From Rubripirellula sp. (GTDB lineage: Bacteria > Planctomycetota > Planctomycetia > Pirellulales > Pirellulaceae), in NCBI GenBank assembly GCA_029245125.1, contig JAQWPZ010000041.1, positions 1 through 32,939 of the forward strand: DNA of 32,939 nucleotides, given 5' to 3'. Positions 8,863 to 18,132 of this stretch are shown here, piece by piece (the first letter of the stretch is position 1; each line of letters begins with the position of its first letter). A program made the position numbers and the translations under genes. Below the pieces are notes generated by a model, which saw only the letters and a program-made list of their open reading frames with translations, made no database searches and was not told where the DNA came from.

Positions 8863-9828
8863 ATGGATGGTAGCGAAGTGAGCAACGGTATCGAAGGCAA
8901 GCGTATCCTGATCGCTGGCGGCAGTGGTTTTCTGGGATTGTCAATGGCATCCCAGTTTGGTCGGGATGGCGCCAATGTCACCATCCTTTCGCGTTCGATT
9001 CCCAAGGCGGCTGGGGCGTGGAAGCACATCGTTTGGGATGGTCGAACACCAGGGGATTGGGTTGCGTCAGTGGATGGTTGTGATGCGATCGTCAATCTTA
9101 CTGGGCGAACCGTGAATTGCATCAAGACGCCCGATCATCGGGATGAGATTTTGCGTTCCCGTGTTGAGTCAACTCGCGTGCTGGGTGAATCGATGAGGTT
9201 GGTCACGTCACCTCCACCGGTGTGGGTTCAGATGAGTACGGCACATCTCTATGGTGATCCACCGACAGCTGTTTGCACCGAGGATTCGGCCGAGGGGATC
9301 GGATTTGCACCTTCCGTCGCACGAGCTTGGGAAACAGCTTTTTATCAAAGCAAGTTGCCCACACAACGCGGTGTGGTGATGCGTACCAGTTTTGTGATTG
9401 GCCAAGATCGAGGCGGCGGTGGCGGGGCGCTCGCAACGCTGGGGTTGCTCACTAGGTTGGGACTCGGTGGCAAGGTCGGCAAAGGGACGCAAGGTATGTC
9501 TTGGATCCACGAGTATGATCTGAACGCGATTTTCGCGCGGGCGGTCGTGGACGAAACGATGGCGGGAGCGTATCTCGTTTCCTCGCCAAATCCCGCATCG
9601 CAAATGCACTTCATGAAGGCTCTTCGCAAAGTGCTCAAAATGCCGATCGGCTTGCCCGCATTTGAGTGGATGGTTCGCGTCGGAGCACCACTTTTGATGA
9701 AGACTGACCCGGAGTTGGTACTCTATGGACGCTATGTCATTCCAAGGCGTCTGATGGAGGCCGGTTTTGAATTTCGATTTCCCGAGTTGGAACCAGCTTT
9801 GAGGCAACTGCATGAACGCAAAATCTGA
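8863..9828 (+). CDS. TIGR01777-family NAD(P)-binding epimerase/oxidoreductase (SDR39U1/YfcH-like)
   Basis: A 321-residue extended short-chain dehydrogenase of the TIGR01777 family. The Rossmann motif GGSGFLG is at about residues 19-25. The family pattern for the substrate region ([13 protein letters not shown]) is present, and the C-terminal ~45 residues, ending [13 protein letters not shown], match the DUF1731 tail that marks this family. It has no signal peptide and should be cytoplasmic. The biochemical substrate of TIGR01777 proteins is not established. It is the first gene of a three-gene run: its last 17 bases overlap the start of the DUF2071 gene, which implies translational coupling. 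In other bacteria TIGR01777 genes are often found beside photolyase or other light-induced genes (from memory), which is of interest given the BLUF gene downstream. The start at 8863 is the first ATG that gives the complete Rossmann fold. Confidence 0.9.
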   Translation: MDGSEVSNGIEGKRILIAGGSGFLGLSMASQFGRDGANVTILSRSIPKAAGAWKHIVWDGRTPGDWVASVDGCDAIVNLTGRTVNCIKTPDHRDEILRSRVESTRVLGESMRLVTSPPPVWVQMSTAHLYGDPPTAVCTEDSAEGIGFAPSVARAWETAFYQSKLPTQRGVVMRTSFVIGQDRGGGGGALATLGLLTRLGLGGKVGKGTQGMSWIHEYDLNAIFARAVVDETMAGAYLVSSPNPASQMHFMKALRKVLKMPIGLPAFEWMVRVGAPLLMKTDPELVLYGRYVIPRRLMEAGFEFRFPELEPALRQLHERKI

Positions 9829-10552
9829 TCGGACCTGGACTCTGCCGCGGCAACCGTGGGTCATGCGGATGACGTGGTCCGAATTGCTGTTCGCTCACTG
9901 GGCCGTCGAACCCTGTGCTGTCATTCCGCATTTACCAAAGGGAGTGACGTTGGACACAAGAGATGGCAAGGCATGGATCGGTGTTGTTCCGTTTCTGATG
10001 TCAAACGTTGCGCCAAGATTGTGCCCTCCCCTGCCGCTTCTGAGTCGGTTTTTGGAGTTGAACGTGCGGACATACGTCACGGTCGGTGGCAAAGCAGGAG
10101 TTTGGTTCTTTTCGCTTGATGCGGCCAGTCGTGTCGCGGTCCGCGTCGCAAGGGCGACGTTCAATCTGCCTTACATGGATGCAGCAATGTCGTTGGTTCG
10201 GAGTGATTCCGATGAGATTGTCTACCAGAGCCACCGTACGCATCGAAATCAACCCGCTGCCGAATTTGATGCGAGTTACCGAGCCGATAGCGAATGCTTC
10301 GAAGCGGAATCTGGATCGTTTGAACACTGGCTGACTGCCCGTTACTGCTTGTACAGCGCCAGCCGAAGTGGGCAGATTTTTCGTGGTGAGATTGATCACC
10401 CGCCATGGAAGCTATCCGCCGCCTCGTACGAAGAACGAATCAATACAATGGGCGAACCACTTGGATTTGATTTGAGTGGGGAGCCGCACGTGTTAGCGGC
10501 TAAGCCAATCGACGTTCAAGCCTGGGTGATCGCGAACTGTGACCATGAATGA
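9812..10552 (+). CDS. DUF2071 (YqjF-like) protein
   Basis: A 246-residue protein of the DUF2071 family, related by fold to acetoacetate decarboxylase. Recognisable features are the N-terminal [17 protein letters not shown], the [21 protein letters not shown] segment split around residues 45-65, [19 protein letters not shown] (~90-108), and the C-terminal region with the PPWKLSAA segment. No catalytic function has been shown for this family. It overlaps the preceding TIGR01777 gene by 17 bp and has a GAGG ribosome-binding site at 9801-9804, seven bases before the ATG. Its own stop overlaps the start of the DUF4345 gene. The overlaps show the three genes are translated as one operon. It is cytoplasmic by absence of signal or membrane segments. 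Confidence 0.87.
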   Translation: MNAKSDRTWTLPRQPWVMRMTWSELLFAHWAVEPCAVIPHLPKGVTLDTRDGKAWIGVVPFLMSNVAPRLCPPLPLLSRFLELNVRTYVTVGGKAGVWFFSLDAASRVAVRVARATFNLPYMDAAMSLVRSDSDEIVYQSHRTHRNQPAAEFDASYRADSECFEAESGSFEHWLTARYCLYSASRSGQIFRGEIDHPPWKLSAASYEERINTMGEPLGFDLSGEPHVLAAKPIDVQAWVIANCDHE

Positions 10553-10955
10553 CCGTTTCTGTAATGTTGCGATTTTTATCACTGCCATATCCTGGGCTGG
10601 TTTCGCCGTCTGGCTCGGTACCAACCCGGGAGCGTTGTTGCCGGCGTTTGGTGTAGACGAATCGACGCCGCAAATGCTGACGGAGGTCCGCGCGTTTTAC
10701 GGAGGAGTTGAAATGGCGATCGCAGTCGCAATGATCGTGCTGTGGTACCGCGGTCAATTGTTCGCAGCGTTGTTAGTCGGCGGATTGCCGCTGCTTGGCT
10801 CGGCAAGCGGCCGTTGTGTTGGCTTGCTGGTCGACGGTTTTTCCAGCATGCACCTGGGGTTTGCGATCTTGGAAATTGTCGGAGCGGCGTTCTGTTTGGC
10901 CGGCTGCGTCATCGTTGCTAGAAAGACCGACGAGACAGACTCAGGTACGGCGTGA
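10545..10955 (+). CDS. Small four-helix membrane protein, DUF4345-like
   Basis: A 136-residue hydrophobic protein with about four membrane segments (roughly residues 6-28, 46-64, 70-90 and 100-122). The motif EVRAFYGGVEMAIA, where a charged EVRA precedes YGG, is what I associate with DUF4345. Function is unknown. I use the ATG at 10545, whose ATGAATGA context overlaps the DUF2071 stop at 10550-10552, a classic coupled start; a GTG at 10539 would add two residues. It is the last gene of the TIGR01777-DUF2071-DUF4345 operon and probably the membrane partner of that set, which is an inference from coupling only. Confidence 0.75.
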   Translation: MNDRFCNVAIFITAISWAGFAVWLGTNPGALLPAFGVDESTPQMLTEVRAFYGGVEMAIAVAMIVLWYRGQLFAALLVGGLPLLGSASGRCVGLLVDGFSSMHLGFAILEIVGAAFCLAGCVIVARKTDETDSGTA

Positions 10956-10988
10956 TATTTCTACCAACAGGCAGTCTTTTTCGTGTCG

Positions 10989-11045
10989 GCGTTAGGTTGC
11001 AAGGCCAGCGTTAGGTTGGAGGGGCAGCGTTAGGTTGCAAGGCCA
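10989..11045. repeat. 19-bp tandem array, three copies
   Basis: gcgttaggttgcaaggcca at 10989-11007 and again at 11027-11045 is identical; the middle copy (11008-11026) keeps gcgttaggtt and then differs. The array fills the gap between the convergent DUF4345 and BLUF genes. The core gcgttagg recurs at 27907-27914 in another intergenic region. Confidence 0.93.
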
Positions 11046-11054
11046 AAGGGGCCT
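11040..11054 (+). terminator. Possible short hairpin terminator after the three-gene operon
   Basis: aggcc (11040-11044) and ggcct (11050-11054) form a 5-bp stem with a 5-base loop, followed by a weakly T-rich stretch (gtgttttcg). It partly uses the end of the 19-bp repeat array. The stem is short, so this is a weak call. Confidence 0.25.
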
Positions 11055-11106
11055 CCGTGTTTTCGTTGCAGGCATTCGCAGCGGCGGAGTTTCGAGACGC
11101 TGGGAA

Positions 11107-11532
11107 TTATTTGCTGTTTTCGCCTAATTCAATATTCAAACGCTTCGCCAAGTCGGGCAAGCGGCCGACCAATTCGGCAAGCCGCTGTTGATGTTCGGTT
11201 TGACTGATAATGTTAGGCAAGAATGCCAATGCTGGATCAGACAAATCTCCAAAGCCCATCGACCATTCTGGAAACAGGCGACTTTCCGTTTGCACATCCT
11301 CGTGAATCTCAAAGTGCTCGTGCCGCCCGTCTCTTTTTAATCGTTTCACGAGATTGGCGATCTCCTCAACAGGACCCTCGACAACCTGCAAGAAATGTCC
11401 TTCGTCATGCATGAGCAACCCTGTAATGCCATCGATGTGATTGAAGCCACGTGCTTCGTGTAGCAAATCGAGCAACGCTCGTTTGTCGAGCGGGTTGGTA
11501 GCCAAGCTGGTGTAGATGACGCGACGCAGCAT
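11107..11532 (-). CDS. Stand-alone BLUF blue-light photoreceptor
   Basis: A 141-residue protein consisting of almost nothing but a BLUF domain, which binds FAD and senses blue light. The key photocycle residues are all visible: Y7 (RRVIYTS), N31, the GITGLLM segment at 35-41, Q49 in GHFLQVVEG, and W90/M92 in FPEWSMGF. About 45 residues follow the core, probably the capping helices. No output domain (EAL, GGDEF, cyclase) is fused, so signalling must be by partner binding, as in other short BLUF proteins. It converges with the TIGR01777-DUF2071-DUF4345 operon and is followed upstream by the bestrophin gene on the same strand, though 712 bp separate them. No Shine-Dalgarno sequence is seen before the ATG at 11532. 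Confidence 0.93.
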   Translation of the reverse strand: MLRRVIYTSLATNPLDKRALLDLLHEARGFNHIDGITGLLMHDEGHFLQVVEGPVEEIANLVKRLKRDGRHEHFEIHEDVQTESRLFPEWSMGFGDLSDPALAFLPNIISQTEHQQRLAELVGRLPDLAKRLNIELGENSK

Positions 11533-12244
11533 GTTCCAAGAACGATCTTATTGGTGATGTGAAATGCAGGACGTATCGAGTCTGTCAGAGATGGATTGGG
11601 TTTACAACTCTTGGAAACGCAATTTGTCTGGCGAAATCGTCGGGTTGGTCGCTCGATGATCCGGGATCGGATCCACCCTGCCTTGCCTTGTCGATTGCGA
11701 ATTTGATGGCACGGCGGTGGCAGTGATCAAATCGTGGCAAACGTGAATCAAGCATCCGTCTTTTTCGCAGGGTTCAAAATTGCAACAAATTTCCGGGGAA
11801 AACCACTGGGCAGAGCGGGAATCAACGCGCCGTTGTTGATCGATAAAACTCCGTCTCAACTGAAACACGTACAAAAAACTGGCGGGAGAGGAGTTTTGGG
11901 AGAGATAAGAGCCGTTGGGAGAAGCTCGCGTCGTTGAGTGAATTCGGACGGGTCACCAGCGAAAGCAGCGTTCCGTTTCGACGCGATGTTACAGTTTGGT
12001 ACAGAGAAGGCTGGCTGAATCGCGACGCCGGGTGGTGCGGGCGAGGCTTAAGCCGCGTTGGAACCGAGCAACGTCTGACAGCAATCAGCACTGCCAGATT
12101 TGGTGCGGGTTGCAGAGCTGCCTGAGCAATGGTTGCGTTCAGGAGCAGTGCTTTCCGGGTTATGGTCTGTGCAAGTGCACGCCATTCGGGACTGCGTCTC
12201 TTCCCTGACTTCGAGCGATGATCTGCGGACCGCCTCCGTTGCGA
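11533..12244. other. Long intergenic region between bestrophin and BLUF genes, 712 bp
   Basis: I find no convincing gene here. A 90-codon minus-strand frame (11602-11874) has a cysteine-rich middle, but no family resemblance and no ribosome-binding site, and it is matched by open frames in other phases. The region must contain the BLUF promoter. It could hold a small RNA or the remains of a decayed gene, but nothing in the sequence proves either. Confidence 0.4.
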
Positions 12245-13321
12245 TCAGGAGATCAGCGTGTCGCGCGCGTTGCCTTTGGCGATCACAGCTGCGAGTTCCG
12301 GTTCGAGTTGTAAGGACTCGAGGATAAGGCCTTCTTCTGCGGCGACGGGATCGTTTCTCAGAATCTCAAGCAGGTTTGTTTCGATCGTGTGGCAAATCGC
12401 ATCAAGTGGCAGATGATCAATCCGTCGCGTGTCGAACGGATTTTGCAACTCCATGCCAATGCGATCGAGTGAAAGGAGTGGCATCGCCAGCAGCATGATG
12501 AACAGTGGAATCAGCAGCAGACCGTCGTTGATGGCGTATCCCGAGATGGTCGCGATTAGTTTGTCATTTCCAAACTCACCGATGAAGGCGAATGGCAGGG
12601 ACACCAGAAAGACGAGAATGAATTGTCGTACTTGAATTGCGGATGCTCTCGCCAACGGTGTGTTTCGAATTCGTTCGCACCCTCCCAAGTGATCGACGAT
12701 CATGCTGCGTTGTTGTTCGGCTTGCAGAAAAGCGTAGCGACTCATCCCATTCACTCTCCCTTCACGCAACATCTGAGCTAAGACAGAGGCAACAAAGGTT
12801 GGCATATGTGCTGATTGAGCGATTCTTTTCGCATTGGCCGCACCGACCAAGCGCTGTACTTCCGGAAGTCTGCGTTCATCACGCAAGCTGCTGCGGATCA
12901 CGTGGGGAAAGACGGCGGTCCAGCGAATGAATTGGTTGCGCCATTCAGCATCCGGCGGTCCATATGCGGATGCTTCGATCGCTAGATTGCGTGATTGGTT
13001 AACGATCCCGCCCCATAATTTGCGGGCTTCCCACCAGCGGTCGTAACCCGCGTTGGTCCGCAACACGAGTAACAAGCCTAAGACAGCACCAGCGGCTGAA
13101 AAGACAGTGAACGGAACGGAGAGCTCCAGTCCGAATTTGCTTTCAACGAAGACAGACAACAGGACGATGGCGAAAGCGATCAATCCAAACTTCAAAACGT
13201 CAGTCAGTACCTTTGGTGTTGCTGATCCTTTCAGGATAAGCGCGCCGACCCAGAAGGAATAATTCAAAGGTTTTCGCTCATCGAGCGGTTCGCCGCCTGA
13301 TTGCGTCGTCGATTTATCCAT
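12245..13321 (-). CDS. Bestrophin-family anion channel
   Basis: A 358-residue membrane protein of the bestrophin/RFP-TM family, which forms pentameric chloride or bicarbonate channels. The family hallmarks are present: the LRTNAGYDRWWEARKLWGG segment (88-105) after the second hydrophobic stretch, CERIRNTPLA (215-224), a long hydrophobic pair (~232-250 and 262-284), and the closing signature IGMELQNPFD (288-297) with HLPLD and a following helix. About four membrane segments are visible, as expected. It should sit in the cytoplasmic membrane and conduct anions. It lies on the same strand as the BLUF gene but 712 bp upstream of it, so co-transcription is uncertain. The start at 13321 gives a normal N-terminus for bacterial homologues. 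Confidence 0.9.
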   Translation of the reverse strand: MDKSTTQSGGEPLDERKPLNYSFWVGALILKGSATPKVLTDVLKFGLIAFAIVLLSVFVESKFGLELSVPFTVFSAAGAVLGLLLVLRTNAGYDRWWEARKLWGGIVNQSRNLAIEASAYGPPDAEWRNQFIRWTAVFPHVIRSSLRDERRLPEVQRLVGAANAKRIAQSAHMPTFVASVLAQMLREGRVNGMSRYAFLQAEQQRSMIVDHLGGCERIRNTPLARASAIQVRQFILVFLVSLPFAFIGEFGNDKLIATISGYAINDGLLLIPLFIMLLAMPLLSLDRIGMELQNPFDTRRIDHLPLDAICHTIETNLLEILRNDPVAAEEGLILESLQLEPELAAVIAKGNARDTLIS

Positions 13322-13863
13322 TGGATTTAGTTCCGAGTACTTTGTGATCGGCTCTGCAAGGGAACGGGAGACAATTGTGTCGATGCGACGTCACTACCAT
13401 TGCAGCGACGTTGTATTCGCTTGCAGCAGAGAGGGACAGTCCAGCGTTCTTCGCAGGTGGGATATCGGTAGGGCGGGAAGCGAGTGGGCGGTGGGTTCAC
13501 TTGGCCCTTGGACAGGAACCCTAGACGCACTCCTCGTATGCTTCGTTTTCTCTCAAGTGCTGCGACTTGATTCACTTGCAGATTACTCAGTGGTCAACAT
13601 TTGATCAACGAAAGTCGGGAATTCGAGACGAATGACGTTCGCTTCTCGCATTCGCGTTGAGTGGAATTCTGGTGCATTCCCAAAGGTTACCAACGATTTC
13701 TCGCTTATTCCAATCGTCGGTGTTGGGGTGTCACGATTCGCTTGGTGGTTCACCTGCCAAGTTGTGGCTGGAATTCTGACCGGGAGAGGTCGTGCGGCCG
13801 TCCACGGTCGGTTTTGGGGAGCGGGGAACTAGTCAATTGCCTTCGGTTTTTCGACTTTTCAGG
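13322..13863. other. Intergenic region upstream of bestrophin, 542 bp
   Basis: The gap lies between the end of the CocE-type hydrolase gene and the start of the bestrophin gene, both on the minus strand, so it should hold the bestrophin promoter. Short open frames exist on both strands but none has a recognisable signature. I see no RNA gene or repeat array in it. Confidence 0.45.
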
Positions 13864-15855
13864 TTAAAAGCTTCGGAAAACGATCCGGCTGGGGGCTTGT
13901 TGGGAATGATGGATGCGATGGACCTGGGTTTGAAAGTCGTTCTCTTTTGCTTCAAATATGTTTTCAACCCAAGTTTGCGGATTGCGGTCGATGAAGGGAA
14001 ACCACGTGCTTTGGATCTGGACCATTACACGATGACCTGCCTTGAACGTGTGGTGAATATCTCGCAAGGGGACATCGACGCGGGTTACCTCGCCGGGCAC
14101 AAATTTCTTCGGCGTTTCGACATCATCGCGAAAACGGCCTCGCATCACACCGGCACGAACTAGTTGTTGACGGCCACTCTGAAAATCATCTGGAATGGGG
14201 CTTTCGAGTCCACGGTGGACAGGTTCTCCGGGGAATTCGTCGATCAATTTGACGATCACATCGGCCGCCTCACCGGTCGTGCTTACAAATAATTCGGCAA
14301 GGAGTGGACCCGCGATCGTCAGGTCTTCCTTCAGTATCTCCGATCTCAGCACGACCACATCGGGGCGGCGGGCGGCAAATCGTTGATCCTCGGTCATGTA
14401 ATTCCTTGCCCAGCCCGTCGTAAGTTCTTGTGTGTAGGGGACCGGTTTGGCTGGGTCACTAATCCAGGGAGTCTGGTCGGGCGTCGCTCGTAAGGTTTGT
14501 GGTAAAGTGGCCGCTTGTGGGGTGCTTCGGCGTGAGAGATTAGATGGTGGAGCGTCAGTTGCCCCACTTGATCCTGACACTTGATTCAACAACCGACCGT
14601 TGTCAGCAAAATGGAAGCTGGATTCCTTCGCAGATAGCGGAGGCCATTGATCGTATGAACGCCACCGGTTGGCACCGGTTTCAAAGACAAAAGCCTCTGG
14701 AAGATTTGGCGGCCCATCCTCTTTCAACGCGTCGCGAAAGAATGGGAATTGAATTTTTTCGCGAAAGATATTCGCCGTATCAAACCCAAAGTCGGCATCA
14801 CCTAGCTCACGACCGGCACCGGAATTCCAGCCACCATGGTGCCAGGGCCCCATCACAAGCGTGTTTTGGATCGAGGGGTTTTTTTGCTCAATTGATTCAT
14901 AGGTTTTCAGTGGTCCGTACAAATCTTCCGTATCGAACCAGCCACCGACAACGAGCACGGATGCCGATACGTTTTGGAGGTGCGGCAGAATGTTTCGAGA
15001 CTGCCAGAATTCGTCGTAGTTAGGATGTTGGGTTATTTCGTTCCAAAACGGAATTTCGCCTTTGAAATGAAGTTTGTTGACATTCGACAACGGTCCCAAG
15101 CCGAGGAAGAATTGGTAACCATCTCGTGTGTGATGGTCAAATCGTCTCGGTCCGACTGTCGTTGGTTCAGGACGTGGGACTCCGAAACGACTGAAGAAAT
15201 TAAATCCCATTGGCAGGACGAAGGCACCGTTGCGATGGAAGTCGTCGAAAAACCAGTCGGCGATCGGTGCTTGTGGTGAGACGGCCTTAAGAGCTGGGTG
15301 GGAATCAATGCAGCCAGCCGAACTGTAAAATCCGGGGTATGAGATTCCCCACAATCCCACGCGGCCATTGTTGTGGGCCACGTTGTCGATCAGCCACTGA
15401 ATCGTGTCGTAGGTATCGGTGCTCTCATCAAACTCTGTCCCTGATTTTTGTTCGCGGTGCGGACGCATGTTGACGAAGTTTCCCTCGGAGAGATTTCGTC
15501 CTCGAACATCCTGGAACACAAAAATGAAACCCTCCTTCTCGAATTCGGCCGAGGGGCCAAGCTTGGTTCGGTACTGGTCAGCACCATAGGGACCCGAGCC
15601 GTACGGTGTTCGCACCATCAAGATGGGATAACGGTTTGTTGCCGATGCGTCGTAAGGGACGTAGGCCACGGTGAACAATCGCGTTCCGTCACGCATCGGA
15701 ACCATCTTCTCAAATTTCGCGAATCCGGACCGAATCATCTCGGCCCGCGATTCTGATTCTTCGTCCGCGTTGCAAACGCGACAGACAGAAAGAGACGACA
15801 AAATCAAAACGAGCAGGATTCGATGGGCGGACAAGGGACGCTCCGTAGAAAGCAT
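13864..15855 (-). CDS. Secreted CocE/NonD-type hydrolase (X-Pro dipeptidyl-peptidase S15 family)
   Basis: A 663-residue alpha/beta hydrolase with an N-terminal signal peptide (hydrophobic ~12-24, ending CNADE). The substrate-gating sequence MRDGTRLFTVAYVP (54-67) is typical of the CocE/S15 start. The catalytic triad can be placed: nucleophile S172 in WGISYPGF, aspartate D308 in GGWFDTEDLYG, and histidine H339 or H340 in GPWHHGGW. The C-terminal ~230 residues form the jelly-roll domain of the family (LTIAGPLLAELFVSTTGEAADVIVKL in two parts, ~530-560). The enzyme should hydrolyse esters or acyl-peptide bonds in the periplasm; relatives include cocaine esterase and glutaryl-7-ACA acylases. The substrate is unknown. 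It is the second gene of a minus-strand pair with the DUF3472 gene, but 435 bp separate them. Confidence 0.92.
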   Translation of the reverse strand: MLSTERPLSAHRILLVLILSSLSVCRVCNADEESESRAEMIRSGFAKFEKMVPMRDGTRLFTVAYVPYDASATNRYPILMVRTPYGSGPYGADQYRTKLGPSAEFEKEGFIFVFQDVRGRNLSEGNFVNMRPHREQKSGTEFDESTDTYDTIQWLIDNVAHNNGRVGLWGISYPGFYSSAGCIDSHPALKAVSPQAPIADWFFDDFHRNGAFVLPMGFNFFSRFGVPRPEPTTVGPRRFDHHTRDGYQFFLGLGPLSNVNKLHFKGEIPFWNEITQHPNYDEFWQSRNILPHLQNVSASVLVVGGWFDTEDLYGPLKTYESIEQKNPSIQNTLVMGPWHHGGWNSGAGRELGDADFGFDTANIFREKIQFPFFRDALKEDGPPNLPEAFVFETGANRWRSYDQWPPLSAKESSFHFADNGRLLNQVSGSSGATDAPPSNLSRRSTPQAATLPQTLRATPDQTPWISDPAKPVPYTQELTTGWARNYMTEDQRFAARRPDVVVLRSEILKEDLTIAGPLLAELFVSTTGEAADVIVKLIDEFPGEPVHRGLESPIPDDFQSGRQQLVRAGVMRGRFRDDVETPKKFVPGEVTRVDVPLRDIHHTFKAGHRVMVQIQSTWFPFIDRNPQTWVENIFEAKENDFQTQVHRIHHSQQAPSRIVFRSF

Positions 15856-16290
15856 TCATGGTGGTTTAACGCAACCGGCGTCTGCATTGCTCAATCGCCG
15901 GTCGCTCGTATCTTAACCCAACGTGTACCCCGTGAGCTCCCCCGCCTCGGGTGGATTATCTCGAATCGCTCGCAAACGCAACTGGCGGACATCGCTGGCA
16001 CGCCCTGCGAGTCGGAGTTGGTTGTTTCCAGTTGATGCCCGGTCTAATCAATGTGCCGCTTGCATGATGGTTCAGCCAAAACTTCCGCGGCTGAGCGTTT
16101 GATTGTCGACCTGCGGTGACAGCGAGGGGCCCCCGCTCCGCATCGGCACGGTTTGACCTGCTGAACGGATGCTGGGGCTGCTGTGGAGAAACTTTTTCCG
16201 TGATACCGATCTCAGCAACGCTTCTTTGACTTGCGGCGTCAAGCTGAGCCGAGCATTCCTGTTGGACCAGAGTGGTCGGTTGGAGTGTGG
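15856..16290. other. Intergenic region, 435 bp
   Basis: The gap separates the DUF3472 gene from the CocE-type hydrolase (both minus) and probably holds the hydrolase promoter. A minus-strand frame at 15956-16330 crosses it but overlaps the end of the DUF3472 gene and has no recognisable protein features. I see no RNA gene. Confidence 0.45.
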
Positions 16291-18132
16291 CTATCGAGTG
16301 CGAAATGAGTTGGTTTGAAAGGTCCAGCACTTTCCTTGATCATTGGTGATCAAGGCGCGGTAGTAATAAGTTGTTGCCGGTTTCAGACCGGTGAGCGTGA
16401 TTTGGTTCGATCCGTCATTCAGGGCGACAGGTTGGCTATTTTGCGACCAGGAACGTTTGTCAGTTTGCGTCGATTGACTGACCTCGGAGTTGCGTTCGGT
16501 TCCGTGGAGCTGTCGCTTGGCGAATGTCAGGCAATCCGTTTCGCCGTAATAAAGTTGTACGCGTGAGTGAGTGCCTGCGCGAGTCATGATAAGTTGGATG
16601 GTTGCCGCGTTGCGTGTGACCCGAGTGGTAGCGAGGTCTTTGATTTTGGCGGGAAGTTGCACCAGTTGTGCGGTGGCTTCGGGGGTCAGGAATTCCGGTA
16701 GTTGAGTTTCAGCGACCGGTGCCTTGGGTTTCTCGAACTCGTAGTAACGCATTCCGCCGGTTCCCATCGCAAACTCGCCCTCGTCGGTCGTGTACCAAAA
16801 TTTGTTTACAGGGGCTTTTGATTTGCAATGAAAGGTATCCATCGGGTGCCATCGTTTATCGTTTCCGTAATGCCAGCCGCGGCGGCGCACCTCACGGACC
16901 AAATCTCCTGTTCGCTGAACCTGAGGCGGGCCCGGTATCTCACAAAACGAACCTGGCGTGAGATGATCCTTAGCTTTCTGGCCATTCCATTTTCGACCCA
17001 CTGCGTAGAGTTTCCAACGGCGGGTTGGATGATCCCAGAAGTAACCTGAGTAAGTGTCGTACTTGTCGTTCGAGTCGACTCTTAGTGCTTGGATGCAGGT
17101 TTTGGGTTGGTCAGGCATTGGAATCCACTCGCGTAATTTTACGCCGGATCCTTCATGTCCGAACCCGCTGAATTCAGCTTCTGGCGAGCCGGCGGCTAGC
17201 AGATGTGGCATTTGCTCGAGTGGAGGAATGGAGCCCCGAGCACCGGCTGCCCACATCGAAAAATTGAAGCTGCCATTGCTACGCCGATCCGCTCCAAATG
17301 ATGTGCCGAAATACCCGAAAGGGGTGGTGATGGGTGAGTAGCTGCTAAAGTCGCACAGGCTGCGGGTTGTCATCACCCACACTCGGCTGCGTTCGAGTTT
17401 TGAGCAGGAGTAGCTGCCGTGAACGGCGGCCGGTCGCCAGCGGGCACGAAGTAGCTGAGAATTTAGAATGGCATCTCCAACGGCATCAATGGTGTGCAGT
17501 TAGCCGACACCTGAGATGGAATTGCGAACTGTTGCGGCGGAGAGTGAAACCGTTTGCTCGCCCGGTTCGGTAATTCGGAAAGTGAGATTCCAAGGTTGTG
17601 GTGTGCTAGCTGCGGACGCGACGGTTGTGACCGTTCGCGATTTTCCCGCGAGGGAAACGTTCAGTCGTGAACCAGCTTCACGCTCGGAAACTTGCAAATG
17701 GACATTCAGCCGAACGGTGCCTGGCTTGGCGAACCAAAGATGCCAGCGAATCGTTCCATCGGTCGTATTCCAATGATCCAGGAAAGCGTAGTTCGGTTTG
17801 ATCAGTGAATCGTCCCCAACTTTCGGCAGCGAGGATTCACCACCTGCACGGCACGTCCCGTGATCAAAGAAACCATTGCTTGCCGTCAAGATAAGCTTTT
17901 GGTTCCGGGCGGGTTGGCCATTGAAAAAGTAGCGTCGACCTTGTGGATCGAACCCACCGCCAAATAAAGCGGGCGGTGTTTCAAGTTGGCCGTTACCATC
18001 AGGCGGTGTTATCCGAGTATTGCTCGCTTGCCCCCACGCGTGGTTTTCTTGCTCCCAGACGCCTGTGATTATTAGTGCACAAGACAGCGACAGAATCGCG
18101 GGCAGCAGCGTGATGGCTGGCATTCGTGGCAT
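16291..18132 (-). pseudogene. DUF3472 secreted protein gene broken by one in-frame TAA
   Basis: The frame from 18132 to 16291 is open apart from a single TAA at 17502-17500 (tta on the plus strand). The 210 codons before it encode a signal peptide (~5-24) and a DUF5077-like jelly roll. The 39 codons after it (reading LHTIDAVGDAILN, then LRARWRPAAVHGSYS) and the further 363 codons are in the same frame and contain the DUF3472 core (PFGYFGTSFGADRRSNGSFN) and a C-terminal fibronectin-like segment (~GLKPATTYYYRA). Without the stop the product would be a normal-looking exported protein of 613 residues, probably carbohydrate-related. A GTG at 17382 could restart translation, but it falls inside a conserved block (VWVMTTRS) and would lack a signal peptide. 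The break is a substitution, not a frameshift. It may be a real nonsense mutation, a sequence error, or suppressed. Confidence 0.85.

Noticed and set aside
9208..9864. 218-codon minus-strand frame
   Set aside because: It runs antisense across the TIGR01777 gene and the start of the DUF2071 gene, both of which have clear family motifs.
11602..11874. 90-codon minus-strand frame with a cysteine-rich middle
   Set aside because: No homologue comes to mind, there is no ribosome-binding site, and neighbouring phases are also open; left as intergenic.
16291..17382. Separate gene starting at the GTG at 17382
   Set aside because: The coding-like sequence continues upstream in the same frame to the TAA at 17500-17502 and beyond, so this is the 3' part of one broken gene.
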